64,000 nt of DNA from Bifidobacterium adolescentis ATCC 15703 (GCF_000010425.1 NC_008618.1:1295946-1359945), one strand, 5' to 3'. Positions 28,878 through 38,047 are shown, counted from the stretch's first letter. The notes: generated by a model from the letters alone, not told the origin. Numbers and translations: made by a program.

Positions 28878-29915
28878 TCAGACCACGGAACGCGCCTGCG
28901 CGATCGCGGTACGCTCGCCGTCGAATCGCACGATATGCTCGCCTCTGCGGGCGGATTCCAGCAGCGTGCGCTGCCAATCGTTTTCGGGAATCGACAGTTC
29001 GACCGTCGCGCAATGTTCGGCGTACTCCGGCTGCCTGCTGGCGGCCTTGTAGTCGCGGAACGGTTGGCCTTGGGCGAAGAAACGGTCCATTTGCTTCACG
29101 TCGCCTTCCGTAGGGCGCACGCCGGTATCGGCCATGTCATGCAGCACGTTGGCCACCAACGTCAATCGGTTGGCCATGTTGCGTAGCAAGGTCTCCACGT
29201 TGGCCGCGTCCTCCTCCACCATGGCACGTGTGCGGTTCGGATCGGTCAGCGCCACGCGCGTCATGTCACGCCAGGACCCGGCTGCGAGCGCGGCCGCGAT
29301 GTTGCGGTTCGGGTTGGCCACCAGCTCGTTGATCATGGCGGTGGCGATGACGTGAGGCATATGTGAGATGAGCGCGGCGCAACGGTCATGGGTGGCGTCG
29401 TCAAGTACGATGAGCCGGTTGCCGCAACGGTTCACGATCATGTCGGCCACGGCGCGGAACCGGCGGTATTCGGTGTGTTCGTCGACGGTGATGGCCCAGA
29501 GCGCGTCGTCATAGAGTGTCGGGTCGGATGCCTCCCAGCCGGACAGTTCGTTGCCGGCCATCGGGTGTGCTCCGACGTAGCAGCCGTCAAGACCAATGGC
29601 TTTGACTTGGTCGCGGACCATGCCTTTGACGCTGCCCACGTCGGTGAGCGTGGTTGTTTCCGTGTCGATCAATGGTTTCAATGCGCCGAGGATTTCGGGC
29701 ATGGCCTTGAGCGGGTTGCACAGTACGAGCACGTTCGGTTTGGTTTCGGCGAGTGCCGCCAAGGTGGGTTTGCAGATGATGCCGTCGGCTTCGGCGGTGG
29801 CGTAGGGGCGGTCGTTGTGGTTCCATGCGGTCACTTCGCAGCCGGCGTTGACGAGTCGGCGTGCCAGTGATCCTCCGATGAGGCCGAGTCCTACGATTGC
29901 GATGCGTGGCTTCAC
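28878..29915 (-). CDS. tyrA: Prephenate dehydrogenase
   Basis: 345 residues from a GTG at 29915 that overlaps the pheA stop; AAGGGAG lies eight bases upstream. A second GTG one codon earlier is also possible. The Rossmann start reads KPRIAIVGLGLIGGSLARRL. Catalytic region: GAHPMAGNELSGWEA and ATHDRCAALISHMPHVIA, with SWRDMTRVALTDP. It oxidises prephenate to 4-hydroxyphenylpyruvate in tyrosine synthesis with NAD(P)+. No separate ACT domain; the last 60 residues are a poorly conserved extension. Translationally coupled to pheA. Confidence 0.92.
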   Translation of the reverse strand: MKPRIAIVGLGLIGGSLARRLVNAGCEVTAWNHNDRPYATAEADGIICKPTLAALAETKPNVLVLCNPLKAMPEILGALKPLIDTETTTLTDVGSVKGMVRDQVKAIGLDGCYVGAHPMAGNELSGWEASDPTLYDDALWAITVDEHTEYRRFRAVADMIVNRCGNRLIVLDDATHDRCAALISHMPHVIATAMINELVANPNRNIAAALAAGSWRDMTRVALTDPNRTRAMVEEDAANVETLLRNMANRLTLVANVLHDMADTGVRPTEGDVKQMDRFFAQGQPFRDYKAASRQPEYAEHCATVELSIPENDWQRTLLESARRGEHIVRFDGERTAIAQARSVV

Positions 29916-30892
29916 CACATCAGCTCCCTTCTGACGGTTTCGTCGTTCTGCCAATCGTCCGGCAGGTGGCTGTCGTCGAGTCGTACGCCGCCTTGCGGCA
30001 GCATCCATGAGGTGACGGGCGGGTTGGGGTGTTCCCTCCGCGGGTAGACGGCGAGTGTTTTGGCCCAGTCGCCATGTTCTGCGATTTCCACAAGCGCGTC
30101 GCGGAAACGTTCCTCCCAAGGGGCGGCGTCGAGGGTGACGATGAAGCTGTATGTGCCGGTGCGTCCTTTGATGGGCCGTGAGATGAAGCTGGTCATGTTC
30201 AGTCCCGCGTCACGGAACACGTCGAGCAGGTTGGCGAGCACGCCTGGGCCGGTGACGAGCGGGATGAGCGTCAATACCGATTCGTATTCGACGTTAGCTT
30301 CGGCGCGTGGTTTGGCGAGCAGCCGTGCGACTTCGGCGCGTGGCGAGAGCACGAGGAAGTCGGTGGCGGCTCCTTGGTAGTCCTGGATGGCGGTGCCGAT
30401 GCGGGTGATGTCGTACAGTTCGCCGCAGATGGCGGGACCGAAGGCGATTTCACCTGGGATAAGGTCCCGGCAGGCCGCCGCGTTGGATGTGGCCGGCTGT
30501 GTGGAGAGCCGATGTTCGGCGATGAATCGTTTGCATTGCGCGAGACCGTGCGGATGGGCTGTGGCGATGCGCGCTTCGGCTGGATCGGCTCCTTGCGCCA
30601 CGTATGCGTCGAATTCGACGTTCACACCGACGCGTGCGAATCCGACAAGGTCCTTCGCGTCGATCAGCGCGTCGAGGTTGGGCACCACGTACCCTTCGAC
30701 GTTGTTCTCCCAGGCCACGATTCCCCAGCCGTCGCCGTGCTGTGCGGCGTCGAGAATCTGCGGCACATCGTCCATGGGCATCAGGTCGAAGCCTTGCGGT
30801 TCGAACCGTGCCAACTCTTGGGCGGCATTGACGGCCGCCTGATGGGTGAAGGTGCCTTGTGGCCCCAGATAGAACAGCTTGCGTGCGCTCAT
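29912..30892 (-). CDS. pheA: Prephenate dehydratase
   Basis: 326 residues from the ATG at 30892 (AAGGAGG eleven bases upstream). The start KLFYLGPQGTFTHQAA, the middle WENNVEGYV (the family has ENSxEG) and the C-terminal ACT domain with GVLANLLDVFRDAGLNMTSFISRP are diagnostic. It converts prephenate to phenylpyruvate for phenylalanine synthesis and is normally feedback-inhibited through the ACT domain. It overlaps tyrA, making a Phe/Tyr branch operon. A region after the ACT domain, about 50 residues, is not assigned. Confidence 0.93.
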   Translation of the reverse strand: MSARKLFYLGPQGTFTHQAAVNAAQELARFEPQGFDLMPMDDVPQILDAAQHGDGWGIVAWENNVEGYVVPNLDALIDAKDLVGFARVGVNVEFDAYVAQGADPAEARIATAHPHGLAQCKRFIAEHRLSTQPATSNAAACRDLIPGEIAFGPAICGELYDITRIGTAIQDYQGAATDFLVLSPRAEVARLLAKPRAEANVEYESVLTLIPLVTGPGVLANLLDVFRDAGLNMTSFISRPIKGRTGTYSFIVTLDAAPWEERFRDALVEIAEHGDWAKTLAVYPRREHPNPPVTSWMLPQGGVRLDDSHLPDDWQNDETVRRELMW

Positions 30893-30961
30893 TGCCGCCT
30901 GTGCCTCCTTGTTGCGGGTCATCCTAAGCACCTTAGCGCATTCGCGAGGCTGTGGAGGGGT

Positions 30962-31531
30962 CTAGTCCACCGGTTGGGCGGTGTCATGGTCCGGTTCAGA
31001 CGATTCGTTCTGGTCATATTCCGTGGAGTCATCCTCAGTGCGCGGCGGCATCGTGAACCAGCTCTTGGGCAGCGCCAGCATGATCAATGGAATCAGCACC
31101 ACGCCGTATAGCCAGAAATAGCCGGCGTTGTTGCTGAAATACGGCAACGTCGCCGTCTCGCCGAATCCGACGGGAATCATGGCGTCCCCGCCCGGACCGT
31201 AACCGGCCATGACGGTCCAGACCACCAGTGATGAACTGATCAGATGCAATGCGAGGCCCGACACGCCATCACGTGAACGCGCCGACCATGTCGAGATGAT
31301 GACCAGAGCATATGCGATCACAAGACCGTAGGGAATATTCGCCGACGCGCCCATGCGGTGCGCCATCGTGCCGATCACGCCGACGACGGCACCGGCGAGC
31401 AGGTCAACCAAAAACCGCGCCCATACCGGTAGACGATGCGACCACGGCAGCAGCCTGCGGTCGATGCCGTCCTGTGATTGCGATTGCGGTTCCGGCTGTG
31501 TTTCCTGCGTGCGTTGCGTCATGTCCTCCAC
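30962..31531 (-). CDS. Integral membrane protein of unknown function
   Basis: 189 residues from a GTG at 31531; the ATG at 31522 is an alternative, but its GGAGG is only two bases away. Gln/Glu-rich N-terminus (about 30 residues), four or five membrane helices (about 38-60, 66-85, 92-112 and 135-155) and an acidic C-terminal tail. I recognise no family with certainty; topology recalls the small actinobacterial DUF6113-type proteins. It lies between typA and pheA on the same strand. Confidence 0.6.
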   Translation of the reverse strand: MEDMTQRTQETQPEPQSQSQDGIDRRLLPWSHRLPVWARFLVDLLAGAVVGVIGTMAHRMGASANIPYGLVIAYALVIISTWSARSRDGVSGLALHLISSSLVVWTVMAGYGPGGDAMIPVGFGETATLPYFSNNAGYFWLYGVVLIPLIMLALPKSWFTMPPRTEDDSTEYDQNESSEPDHDTAQPVD

Positions 31532-31558
31532 TATGCCCTACGTTCCTTACAAAACAGC

Positions 31559-31608
31559 AAGAAAGGCAAGAGATACGCGGAAAACCGCCGACATCTCTTG
31601 CCTTTCTT
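31559..31608 (-). terminator. Terminator of typA
   Basis: Perfect 16-base arms (31559-31574 and 31593-31608) with an inner GCGG-AAAA-CCGC stem in the loop. It lies 65 bases after the typA stop. Confidence 0.85.
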
Positions 31609-31672
31609 AAGCGTTTAGCTCACTAGCGGAACACACTACCGTTCCCGCGAAGCGCCAAAACAATGCGAAGAA

Positions 31673-33604
31673 TCACTTGTTATTCTGAGCGTTGTTCTGG
31701 CGACGCTGCTTGGCGCGCCACTTGTACCAATCCTCACGGCTCAGAATGATCTTGCGCACGCGGATGGACTCCGGAGTGACTTCCACGCACTCGTCCTCGT
31801 TGGCGAAGTCCAGGGACTCTTCGAGGCTCATCTTGATCGGCGGGGTCAGGGTTTCCAGCACGTCCGCGGTGGCGGAACGCATGTTGGTCATGTGCTTGGC
31901 CAGCGTGATGTTCACATCCAGCTCGTCCGGCTTGTTGTTGATGCCGACGACCTGGCCCTCGTACACCGGGGACTGCGGCTCGACGAAGAAGTTGCCGCGT
32001 GCCTGCAGACGCTGCATGGCGTATGGGGTGGCGACGCCCTGACGGTCGCAGACCATGGAGCCGTTCTGGCGGGTCACGATCTGGCCGGCCCACGGAGCGT
32101 AGCCAGCGGAGATGGAGGAGGCGATGCCGGTGCCGCGGGTGGCGGACAGCAGCGCGGTGCGGAAGCCGATCAGACCACGGGACGGCACAGTGAACTGCAG
32201 ACGGACCCAGCCGGTGCCGTGGTTGGTCATGTTGTCCATGCGGCCCTTGCGGTCGGCGAGCAGCTGGGTGACGGCGCCCATGTACTCTTCCGGCACGTCG
32301 ATGGTGGTGTTTTCCATCGGCTCGTTGACCACGCCGTCGATGGTCTTGGTGACCACCTGCGGACGGCCGACGGTCAGTTCGAAGCCTTCACGGCGCATCT
32401 GCTCGGCAAGCACGGCCAGTGCGAGTTCGCCACGGCCCTGCACTTCCCAGGCATCCGGACGGTCGGTCGGCAGCACCTTGATGGACACGTTGCCGATGAG
32501 CTCGCGGTCGAGGCGGTCCTTGATCATGCGGGCGGTGAGCTTGTGGTCCTTGCCTTCGGTGCCGGCAAGCGGGGAATCGTTGATGCCGAAGGTCATGGAG
32601 ATGGCCGGGTCGTCAACGTGGATGAGCGGCAGCGGACGCGGATCGTCCGGGTCGACGATGGTCTCGCCGATCATGATGTCGTTCACGCCGGCGACGGCGA
32701 CGATGTCGCCAGGACCTGCGGATTCGACCGGGGTGCGCTCCAGGCCCTGCGTACGCAGCAGCTCGGACACGCGGAAGTTCTCGATGGAGCCGTCCACACG
32801 GGACAGGCCGTAGGTCTTGCCCTTCTCAAGGGTGCCGTTGTAGATACGGACCAGACCGAGTCGGCCGAGGAAGTCGGAGGAATCGATGTTGGCGACGTGG
32901 GCCTGCAGCGGAGCGCCCTCCTCGTATTCCGGAGCCGGAATGTTCTTGATGATGGCCTCGAACAGCGGCTCGAGGTTGTCGTTGTCCGGCAGACCGCCGT
33001 TTTCCGGCTGGTTTTCGGAAGCGTAACCGGCCTTGGCGGCGCAGTAGATGACCGGAAGGTCGAAGAGGGAATCCTCATCGAGGTCGATGCCTTCCTCGAT
33101 GACGTCCTGGGCCAGGCCGAGCAGCAGGTCGGAGGATTCACCGACGACTTCGGAGATTCGGGCGTCCGGACGATCGGTCTTGTTCACGCACAGGATGACC
33201 GGAAGCTTGGCTTCGAGGGCCTTGCGCAGCACGAAACGGGTCTGCGGCAGCGGGCCTTCGGAAGCGTCGACGAGCAGCACGACGCCATCGACCATGGAGA
33301 TGCCGCGCTCCACCTCGCCACCGAAATCGGCGTGGCCAGGGGTATCGATGATGTTGAGGGTGATGCCTTCCGGATGGCCGTACTTGGCGGCCAGCGGGCC
33401 GGTGTACTGCACCGCGGTGTTCTTGGCGAGGATGGTGATGCCCTTCTCGCGTTCCAGATCGTTGGAATCCATCACACGGTCCGGGACTTCCTCACGCTCG
33501 TTGAACACGTGGGACTGGGCCAGCATCGCGTTGACCAGGGTGGTCTTACCGTGATCGACGTGTGCCACAATCGCTACATTTCGGATATCGCCGCGAACCG
33601 CCAT
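31673..33604 (-). CDS. typA: Ribosome-associated GTPase TypA/BipA
   Basis: 643 residues, full length. G1 motif AHVDHGKTTLVNAM, G3 DTPGHADFGGEVER, G4 NKTDRPDAR. The EF-G-like domains follow, with the BipA-specific C-terminal region GDRxGVATPYAMQRLQARGNF-like sequence and NxRSATADVLETLTPP. It binds ribosomes and helps 50S assembly and growth under stress or cold. Transcribed alone; its upstream region has a 10-base near-perfect direct repeat (33661-33684). Confidence 0.96.
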   Translation of the reverse strand: MAVRGDIRNVAIVAHVDHGKTTLVNAMLAQSHVFNEREEVPDRVMDSNDLEREKGITILAKNTAVQYTGPLAAKYGHPEGITLNIIDTPGHADFGGEVERGISMVDGVVLLVDASEGPLPQTRFVLRKALEAKLPVILCVNKTDRPDARISEVVGESSDLLLGLAQDVIEEGIDLDEDSLFDLPVIYCAAKAGYASENQPENGGLPDNDNLEPLFEAIIKNIPAPEYEEGAPLQAHVANIDSSDFLGRLGLVRIYNGTLEKGKTYGLSRVDGSIENFRVSELLRTQGLERTPVESAGPGDIVAVAGVNDIMIGETIVDPDDPRPLPLIHVDDPAISMTFGINDSPLAGTEGKDHKLTARMIKDRLDRELIGNVSIKVLPTDRPDAWEVQGRGELALAVLAEQMRREGFELTVGRPQVVTKTIDGVVNEPMENTTIDVPEEYMGAVTQLLADRKGRMDNMTNHGTGWVRLQFTVPSRGLIGFRTALLSATRGTGIASSISAGYAPWAGQIVTRQNGSMVCDRQGVATPYAMQRLQARGNFFVEPQSPVYEGQVVGINNKPDELDVNITLAKHMTNMRSATADVLETLTPPIKMSLEESLDFANEDECVEVTPESIRVRKIILSREDWYKWRAKQRRQNNAQNNK

Positions 33605-33660
33605 CGAAACCTCTCTTAGTGTTGCTGTTCTCTTACGTAAACGTTCGGTACGTACATGCT

Positions 33661-33684
33661 ATCGGTACTTAAAAATCCGTACTT
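33661..33684 (-). repeat. Direct repeat upstream of typA
   Basis: ATCGGTACTT and ATCCGTACTT spaced by four bases, next to GTACGTAC at 33648-33655. They lie 56-80 bases upstream of the typA start and may be a regulator site or promoter elements. Confidence 0.3.
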
Positions 33685-33731
33685 ACACACAAACCGAGCC
33701 AATTCTAGCGAAGCATTACGACACATGGAAA

Positions 33732-33769
33732 ACGGCGGACCTGTCAGATCATGCCGACAGGCCCGCCGT
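33732..33769 (-). terminator. Terminator of the nrtR-niaP operon
   Basis: 14-base arms (33732-33745 and 33756-33769) with a single mismatch and a 10-base loop. It is 26 bases beyond the transporter stop. Confidence 0.75.
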
Positions 33770-33795
33770 CAATCGCGCGAAGAGACGCGCGGACC

Positions 33796-35151
33796 TTAAT
33801 CCTCAAGCTCCTTGCCAGTGCGTTCAGGCAGGCACAGGGCCGCCACGCAGGCGAGAATGAACGCCACGGCGAAAACGATGAATGCCACGGCCTTGTTGCC
33901 ACCGGACAAGGTCAGGAACCATGGCATCAGCAGCGGCGCGATGATCGCGGCCACACGACCGCAAGCCGCGGCTGCACCGGAGGCGGCGCCGCGCAGACGC
34001 GTCGGATAGATTTCCGGAGTCACCGCGTACAACACGCCCCAAGCGCCAAGGTTGGACGCGGACAGCAGCATGCCGAAGCCCAGCACAGCGGCCACGGAAC
34101 CGGCTTGGGAGAAGGCGAACGCGGCCACGGCGGACACGGCGAGGAACACGCTCAGGGTCTTCCTGCGGCCCCAGATCTCCACCAGCCATGCCGCGAGGAA
34201 GTAGCCGGGCAGCTGTGCGATGGCGATGGCGAGCGTGTAGCCGAACGACTTGGTCAGCGAGCCGAACTGGTCGGCCAGCAGAGACGGCATCCACGTGAAC
34301 GCGCCGTAGTAGGAGAAGTTCACGAAGAACCATGTGGCCCAGATGGCTGCGGTGCGCGCAAGATACTTCTTGCCGAACAGCTCGCGGGTTTTGATCTTCG
34401 GCAGCGGCTCGCCCTTCGGGGATGCGACCGGTTCGACGCCTCCGGCCTGTTCGAAGTAGCGCACGGCCTGCTCGGCCTCATCCTCACGTCCCTTGGATTC
34501 GAGGAATCGCACGGACTCAGGGATATGAATGCGCGTCACGATGGCGTACAGCAGCGGCAATGCTCCGATGAGCAGCGCCCAGCGCCATCCCCAATCGCCG
34601 GTGTTAGGAATGACGAAATAGCCGATGCAGGCGGCGATGATCCAGCCGATTGCCCAGAAGGATTCCAGCAGCACCGTCATACGGCCGCGTTGTTTGGTCG
34701 GAGAGAATTCCGAGACCAATGTGGAGGCGACCGGCAGCTCGGCGCCCAGGCCGAGGCCGATGACCAGTCGAGCGATCAGCAGAGCCGCCAGCGACCATGA
34801 CAACGCCATACCGCCATTGGCCAGACCGAAAATCACCAGCGTCGCGGAGAAGACCGTCTTGCGGCCAACGCGGTCGGCCACGAAGCCGCCAAGCGCGGCG
34901 CCGATCGCCATTCCGACGAAACCGATGGACAGCACCCAGCTTTTCTCGGTCGGCGTCAGATTGAAATGCGGGTCGGCCGCGATGGCGGCCACGACGAACG
35001 ACACCAGACCAACGTCCATCGCGTCGAACGCCCATCCAATACCCGAAGCCACCAACAGCTTCCTGTGCGCCTTGTTGAACGGCAGTCGGTCAAGACGCTC
35101 GTTGCGAGTCAGCGAGACCTCTCCCCCAACAGTTTGTTGCGATGCGGACAT
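33796..35151 (-). CDS. niaP: MFS transporter, NiaP-like (probable niacin uptake)
   Basis: 451 residues from the ATG at 35151 (AAAGGGG five bases before it). Twelve helices. MFS signatures DRVGRKTVF after helix 2 and a sugar-porter-like PESVRFLESKGR after helix 6; the start reads FDAMDVGLVSFVVAAI. The architecture and the upstream NrtR regulator fit NiaP, the nicotinate/nicotinamide importer, but aromatic-acid or sugar-acid transporters look similar. Gap to nrtR is 67 bases with no terminator, so they form an operon controlled by the palindrome at 36077-36105. Confidence 0.7.
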   Translation of the reverse strand: MSASQQTVGGEVSLTRNERLDRLPFNKAHRKLLVASGIGWAFDAMDVGLVSFVVAAIAADPHFNLTPTEKSWVLSIGFVGMAIGAALGGFVADRVGRKTVFSATLVIFGLANGGMALSWSLAALLIARLVIGLGLGAELPVASTLVSEFSPTKQRGRMTVLLESFWAIGWIIAACIGYFVIPNTGDWGWRWALLIGALPLLYAIVTRIHIPESVRFLESKGREDEAEQAVRYFEQAGGVEPVASPKGEPLPKIKTRELFGKKYLARTAAIWATWFFVNFSYYGAFTWMPSLLADQFGSLTKSFGYTLAIAIAQLPGYFLAAWLVEIWGRRKTLSVFLAVSAVAAFAFSQAGSVAAVLGFGMLLSASNLGAWGVLYAVTPEIYPTRLRGAASGAAAACGRVAAIIAPLLMPWFLTLSGGNKAVAFIVFAVAFILACVAALCLPERTGKELED

Positions 35152-35218
35152 CAACACCCCTTTATCATTGTTTTCCTATTGTGTCGTGAGCTCGTTCAAG
35201 CCCGACGATGGCAGGCGA

Positions 35219-36022
35219 TCACGCCGTCATCAATGCGGATAACGCGTCGTCATCCTGGAAAGCAATTCGAGTGTCGTCCGATTCGGATGCCGTTCCGGCT
35301 TCGGTCCACAAATCCGTTCCCGGCTTCCGGCTGTACCGGTAGACCGCCGCCGGCCTGTTACGGCCGATCCGCAGTTTCTCACCGGTGTCTTCCAACAGTC
35401 CGGAAGCAAGCATTTTACGGCGGAAATTCGCCAAATCGATACGCTGTCCGGCAATCGCCTCGTACACGTCATGCAGTTGGCTCAACGTGAATCGCTCGCC
35501 CACCAATCGAGTGGCGATGTCAGGCGATTCGATTTTGCCGCGAAGCCGGTTCATGGCGTATTCGACGATGGTGCGATGGTCGAACGCAAGTTCCGGAAGA
35601 TGGTTGACGGGGAACCACTTGACGTTGTCCCCTCCGGCGAAGTCGATTCGTCCATCGGCCTCGCCCACCAGGGCCCAGTACACGATGGACACCATCGGCA
35701 GACCGCCATGCGAACGTGCCGGATCGCCGAACGTGTAAAGCTGCTCAAGATATTTCGGATGCAGCGACGTCGTCGATTCCAGTGCGGCATACGCCGACTG
35801 TTCCAATGAATGGTCGGCCCTCAGACCGCCTCCCGGCAACGCCCATTGCCCCAAAAAAGGCTGACGGACGCGTTTGACCAGCGGCATCCACAGGGTGGAG
35901 CCCATGCCGGACGAAGCGGCACCAGCGCCCACATCTGACTGCGGAACCGGTCCCAAAGCCAGAATCACCACGGATACGCCGACCTGCGGAGGCTGCTTGC
36001 GCCGTTCCGAGACATTGCCCAT
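35219..36022 (-). CDS. nrtR: NrtR family regulator (NUDIX-like sensor plus winged helix)
   Basis: 267 residues from the ATG at 36022. The N-terminal domain is NUDIX-like: GQWALPGGGLRADHSLEQSA, with the catalytic REUxEE replaced by a sequence lacking those Glu residues (ALEST). This is expected for a regulator that binds ADP-ribose or NAD derivatives instead of hydrolysing them. Then WFPVNHLPELAFDH and the winged helix FTLSQLHDVYEAIAGQ, IDLANFRRKML, typical of NrtR. It should repress NAD biosynthesis or uptake genes. The nearest target is the NiaP-like gene downstream and probably its own promoter. Confidence 0.85.
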   Translation of the reverse strand: MGNVSERRKQPPQVGVSVVILALGPVPQSDVGAGAASSGMGSTLWMPLVKRVRQPFLGQWALPGGGLRADHSLEQSAYAALESTTSLHPKYLEQLYTFGDPARSHGGLPMVSIVYWALVGEADGRIDFAGGDNVKWFPVNHLPELAFDHRTIVEYAMNRLRGKIESPDIATRLVGERFTLSQLHDVYEAIAGQRIDLANFRRKMLASGLLEDTGEKLRIGRNRPAAVYRYSRKPGTDLWTEAGTASESDDTRIAFQDDDALSALMTA

Positions 36023-36076
36023 GATCAATTGATGGCCTCTTCCAATACTTCGAATTGCTTACAGGAAAGGAGTCTA

Positions 36077-36105
36077 ACACTTATAGTCAACATGACTATA
36101 AGTGT
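36077..36105. promoter_or_regulatory. Probable NrtR operator (29-bp palindrome)
   Basis: Perfect 13-base arms, ACACTTATAGTCA and its complement TGACTATAAGTGT, around ACA. The centre has a GT-N7-AC core, which I recall for NrtR sites. It lies 55 bases upstream of the nrtR start. On the minus strand it overlaps a TATAAG that could be a -10 element, fitting autorepression. Confidence 0.7.
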
Positions 36106-36125
36106 GTCGAGTCGCTCATAAACAC

Positions 36126-36149
36126 CAAGAGCCCCCAACGGGGCTCTTG
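36126..36149 (-). terminator. Terminator of parA
   Basis: Perfect 10-base arms (36126-36135 and 36140-36149) with a 4-base loop, directly after the parA stop. It lies immediately upstream of the NrtR operator. Confidence 0.8.
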
Positions 36150-36155
36150 CAAAGT

Positions 36156-36995
36156 TCAGGCCACGATGTCGTTGGCGATCAGCTCGCGGGCCACTTCACG
36201 GTATTCCTTCGCCGTCTTGTGGTTCGGCGCGTAGATGGTGATCGGCGCGGCCGCCACCGTGGAATCCGGCAGCTTGATGGAACGCGAAATCACGGAATGG
36301 AACACCTTGCCTTGGAACGCCTCGTAGATACGCTGCAACACCTCCTCGCAATGCAGGGTACGGGTGTACATGGTGACCAGCACGCCATACACTTCAAGGC
36401 TCGGATTGATGCGCGACTGCACCTTCTCGATGGATTGCATGAGCAGCGCCACGCCACGCAGCGCGAAGAATTCGGCAGCGACCGGAATGATCACACCGTC
36501 GGCCGCGGTCAACGCGTTCACCGTCAGCAGGCCCAACGATGGCTGGCAGTCGATGATGATCACGTCGTACTCGTCCTTGACCTGGCGCAGCACACCGGCA
36601 AGCACCTGCTCACGTCCCACTTCGGTGACCAGTTGCACTTCGGCGGCGGACAGATCGATGTTGGCCGGCATAATGTCGAGATTCTCGAAATCGGTGTGGT
36701 GAATCACGCTGTGCACGTCCATGCGCGGATTGAACAACGCCGTGTACACGGTATCCTCCACCGCGTTGGCGTTGATGCCGAGACCCACCGTGGCGGCGCC
36801 TTGCGGATCGAAGTCGACGATCAGCACGCGCCTGCCGTATTGGCTTAGCGCGCCGCCGATATTGATGGAACTGGTGGTCTTGCCGACGCCACCCTTCTGG
36901 TTGCACATGGCGATGACCCTTGCCGGACCGTGCGTCTGCAGCGGCTCCGGTGCGGGAAACGTCTCATAATCACGTCCAAGCAAATCCGTAGGCAT
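36156..36995 (-). CDS. parA: ParA/Soj family ATPase
   Basis: 279 residues. Deviant Walker A CNQKGGVGKTTSSINIG, Walker A' VDFDPQGAATVGLG, Walker B VIIIDCQPSLGLLTV. The N-terminal about 25 residues precede the fold and are typical of the actinobacterial copy next to xerD. It is likely a second chromosomal ParA-like protein linked to SMC-ScpAB rather than the oriC ParAB. In many Actinobacteria xerD-parA is followed by scpA and scpB; here a terminator follows and nrtR comes next. Confidence 0.9.
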   Translation of the reverse strand: MPTDLLGRDYETFPAPEPLQTHGPARVIAMCNQKGGVGKTTSSINIGGALSQYGRRVLIVDFDPQGAATVGLGINANAVEDTVYTALFNPRMDVHSVIHHTDFENLDIMPANIDLSAAEVQLVTEVGREQVLAGVLRQVKDEYDVIIIDCQPSLGLLTVNALTAADGVIIPVAAEFFALRGVALLMQSIEKVQSRINPSLEVYGVLVTMYTRTLHCEEVLQRIYEAFQGKVFHSVISRSIKLPDSTVAAAPITIYAPNHKTAKEYREVARELIANDIVA

Positions 36996-37093
36996 ACCGT
37001 TTACCTTACCAACATCCTCGTGTCAAAAATTCCACTGTTTCCATGCTAGCCCATCATCGCCGTCAGAAACGGCAGCAACACATGCATCTCATG

Positions 37094-38047
37094 CTATCTT
37101 GCCCTTGGATGCGAGGTCAGATATGTCTCGATGAGGTTCTCCGGGCTTACATGCGTGTAGATCTGCGTGGTGGTGACGCTCGCGTGACCCAGCAGTTCCT
37201 GCACGGTGCGCACGTCGGCCCCGCCTTGGATCAGATGCGTGGCGAAGGAATGGCGCAATGTGTGCGGATGCAGGGGCTTGTCGATATGCGCGCGTTCCCC
37301 GGCCGCACGGATGATCTCCCACACCGATTGCCTTGACAGTCGTTTGCCGCGCTTGTTGAGGAACAACGCGCGTCGTTCGGTGGGCCCTTTCGCCTTCGAC
37401 TCGAGCTGCGGCCGTCCGTTTTTGAGGTATCTTGCGATCGCCTCACATGCGTAACTGCCGACCGGCACCAGACGTTGTTTGGAGCCTTTGCCCATCAATC
37501 TCGCAACGTTCGATTCCAAGTCGACATCGTCAAGATTCGCGCCGCACGCTTCCGACACGCGGGCTCCGGTGGCGTACATGAATTCCAGCAACGCCTTGTC
37601 GCGCAGCATCGCGGGATCATCGGGCATGTCCGCCATGCCTTCGGATTGAGGCCGATTCTGCGAGACGGGGATCGCGTCCAGCAAACTGGCCACCTCGTCC
37701 ACAGTGAGCACGTCAGGCAGCGTCGTCGCGCCTTTGGGAGCCTTGACCTGTGCCGCAACGTCATTGGACACCACATGTTCGTTCAGTGCGAAGCGATGGA
37801 ATGCATGGATGCTGGCCAGTCTTCGTGCCTTGCTGCGCGCGGATTCTCCGGAATCGTCAAGAAAGGCGATGTATCGTTCCACGTCCTGCGTGGTCACTGC
37901 ATTAAGGTCTTGAATGCCTTGCGTCGCAAGCCAGCCGTTGTATTTGCGCAGGTCCGAGTCATATGCGCGCACCGTGGCTTTCGCAAGTCCTCGTTCCACG
38001 TCGATGTACGCGAGGAACTGATCAATCAAGCGTTCGATATCCGTCAT
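37094..38047 (-). CDS. xerD: Tyrosine recombinase XerD
   Basis: 317 residues. N-terminal core-binding domain (IDQFLAYIDVERGLAKATVRAY), catalytic Arg in ATGARVSEACG, Lys in LMGKGSKQR, HTLRHSFATHLIQGG, LGHASVTTT and nucleophile Tyr in IYTHVSPENL. It is the partner of the XerC at 23.7 kb for chromosome dimer resolution. The parA gene follows 98 bases downstream; no terminator is visible between. Confidence 0.93.
   Translation of the reverse strand: MTDIERLIDQFLAYIDVERGLAKATVRAYDSDLRKYNGWLATQGIQDLNAVTTQDVERYIAFLDDSGESARSKARRLASIHAFHRFALNEHVVSNDVAAQVKAPKGATTLPDVLTVDEVASLLDAIPVSQNRPQSEGMADMPDDPAMLRDKALLEFMYATGARVSEACGANLDDVDLESNVARLMGKGSKQRLVPVGSYACEAIARYLKNGRPQLESKAKGPTERRALFLNKRGKRLSRQSVWEIIRAAGERAHIDKPLHPHTLRHSFATHLIQGGADVRTVQELLGHASVTTTQIYTHVSPENLIETYLTSHPRAR

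Noticed and set aside
31892-33619. 575-codon plus-strand open frame opposite typA
   Set aside because: Same effect of codon bias; typA is certain.
35219-36022. NrtR gene as an ordinary NUDIX hydrolase
   Set aside because: The catalytic Glu residues of the box are replaced and a winged helix follows, so a regulator is the better call.
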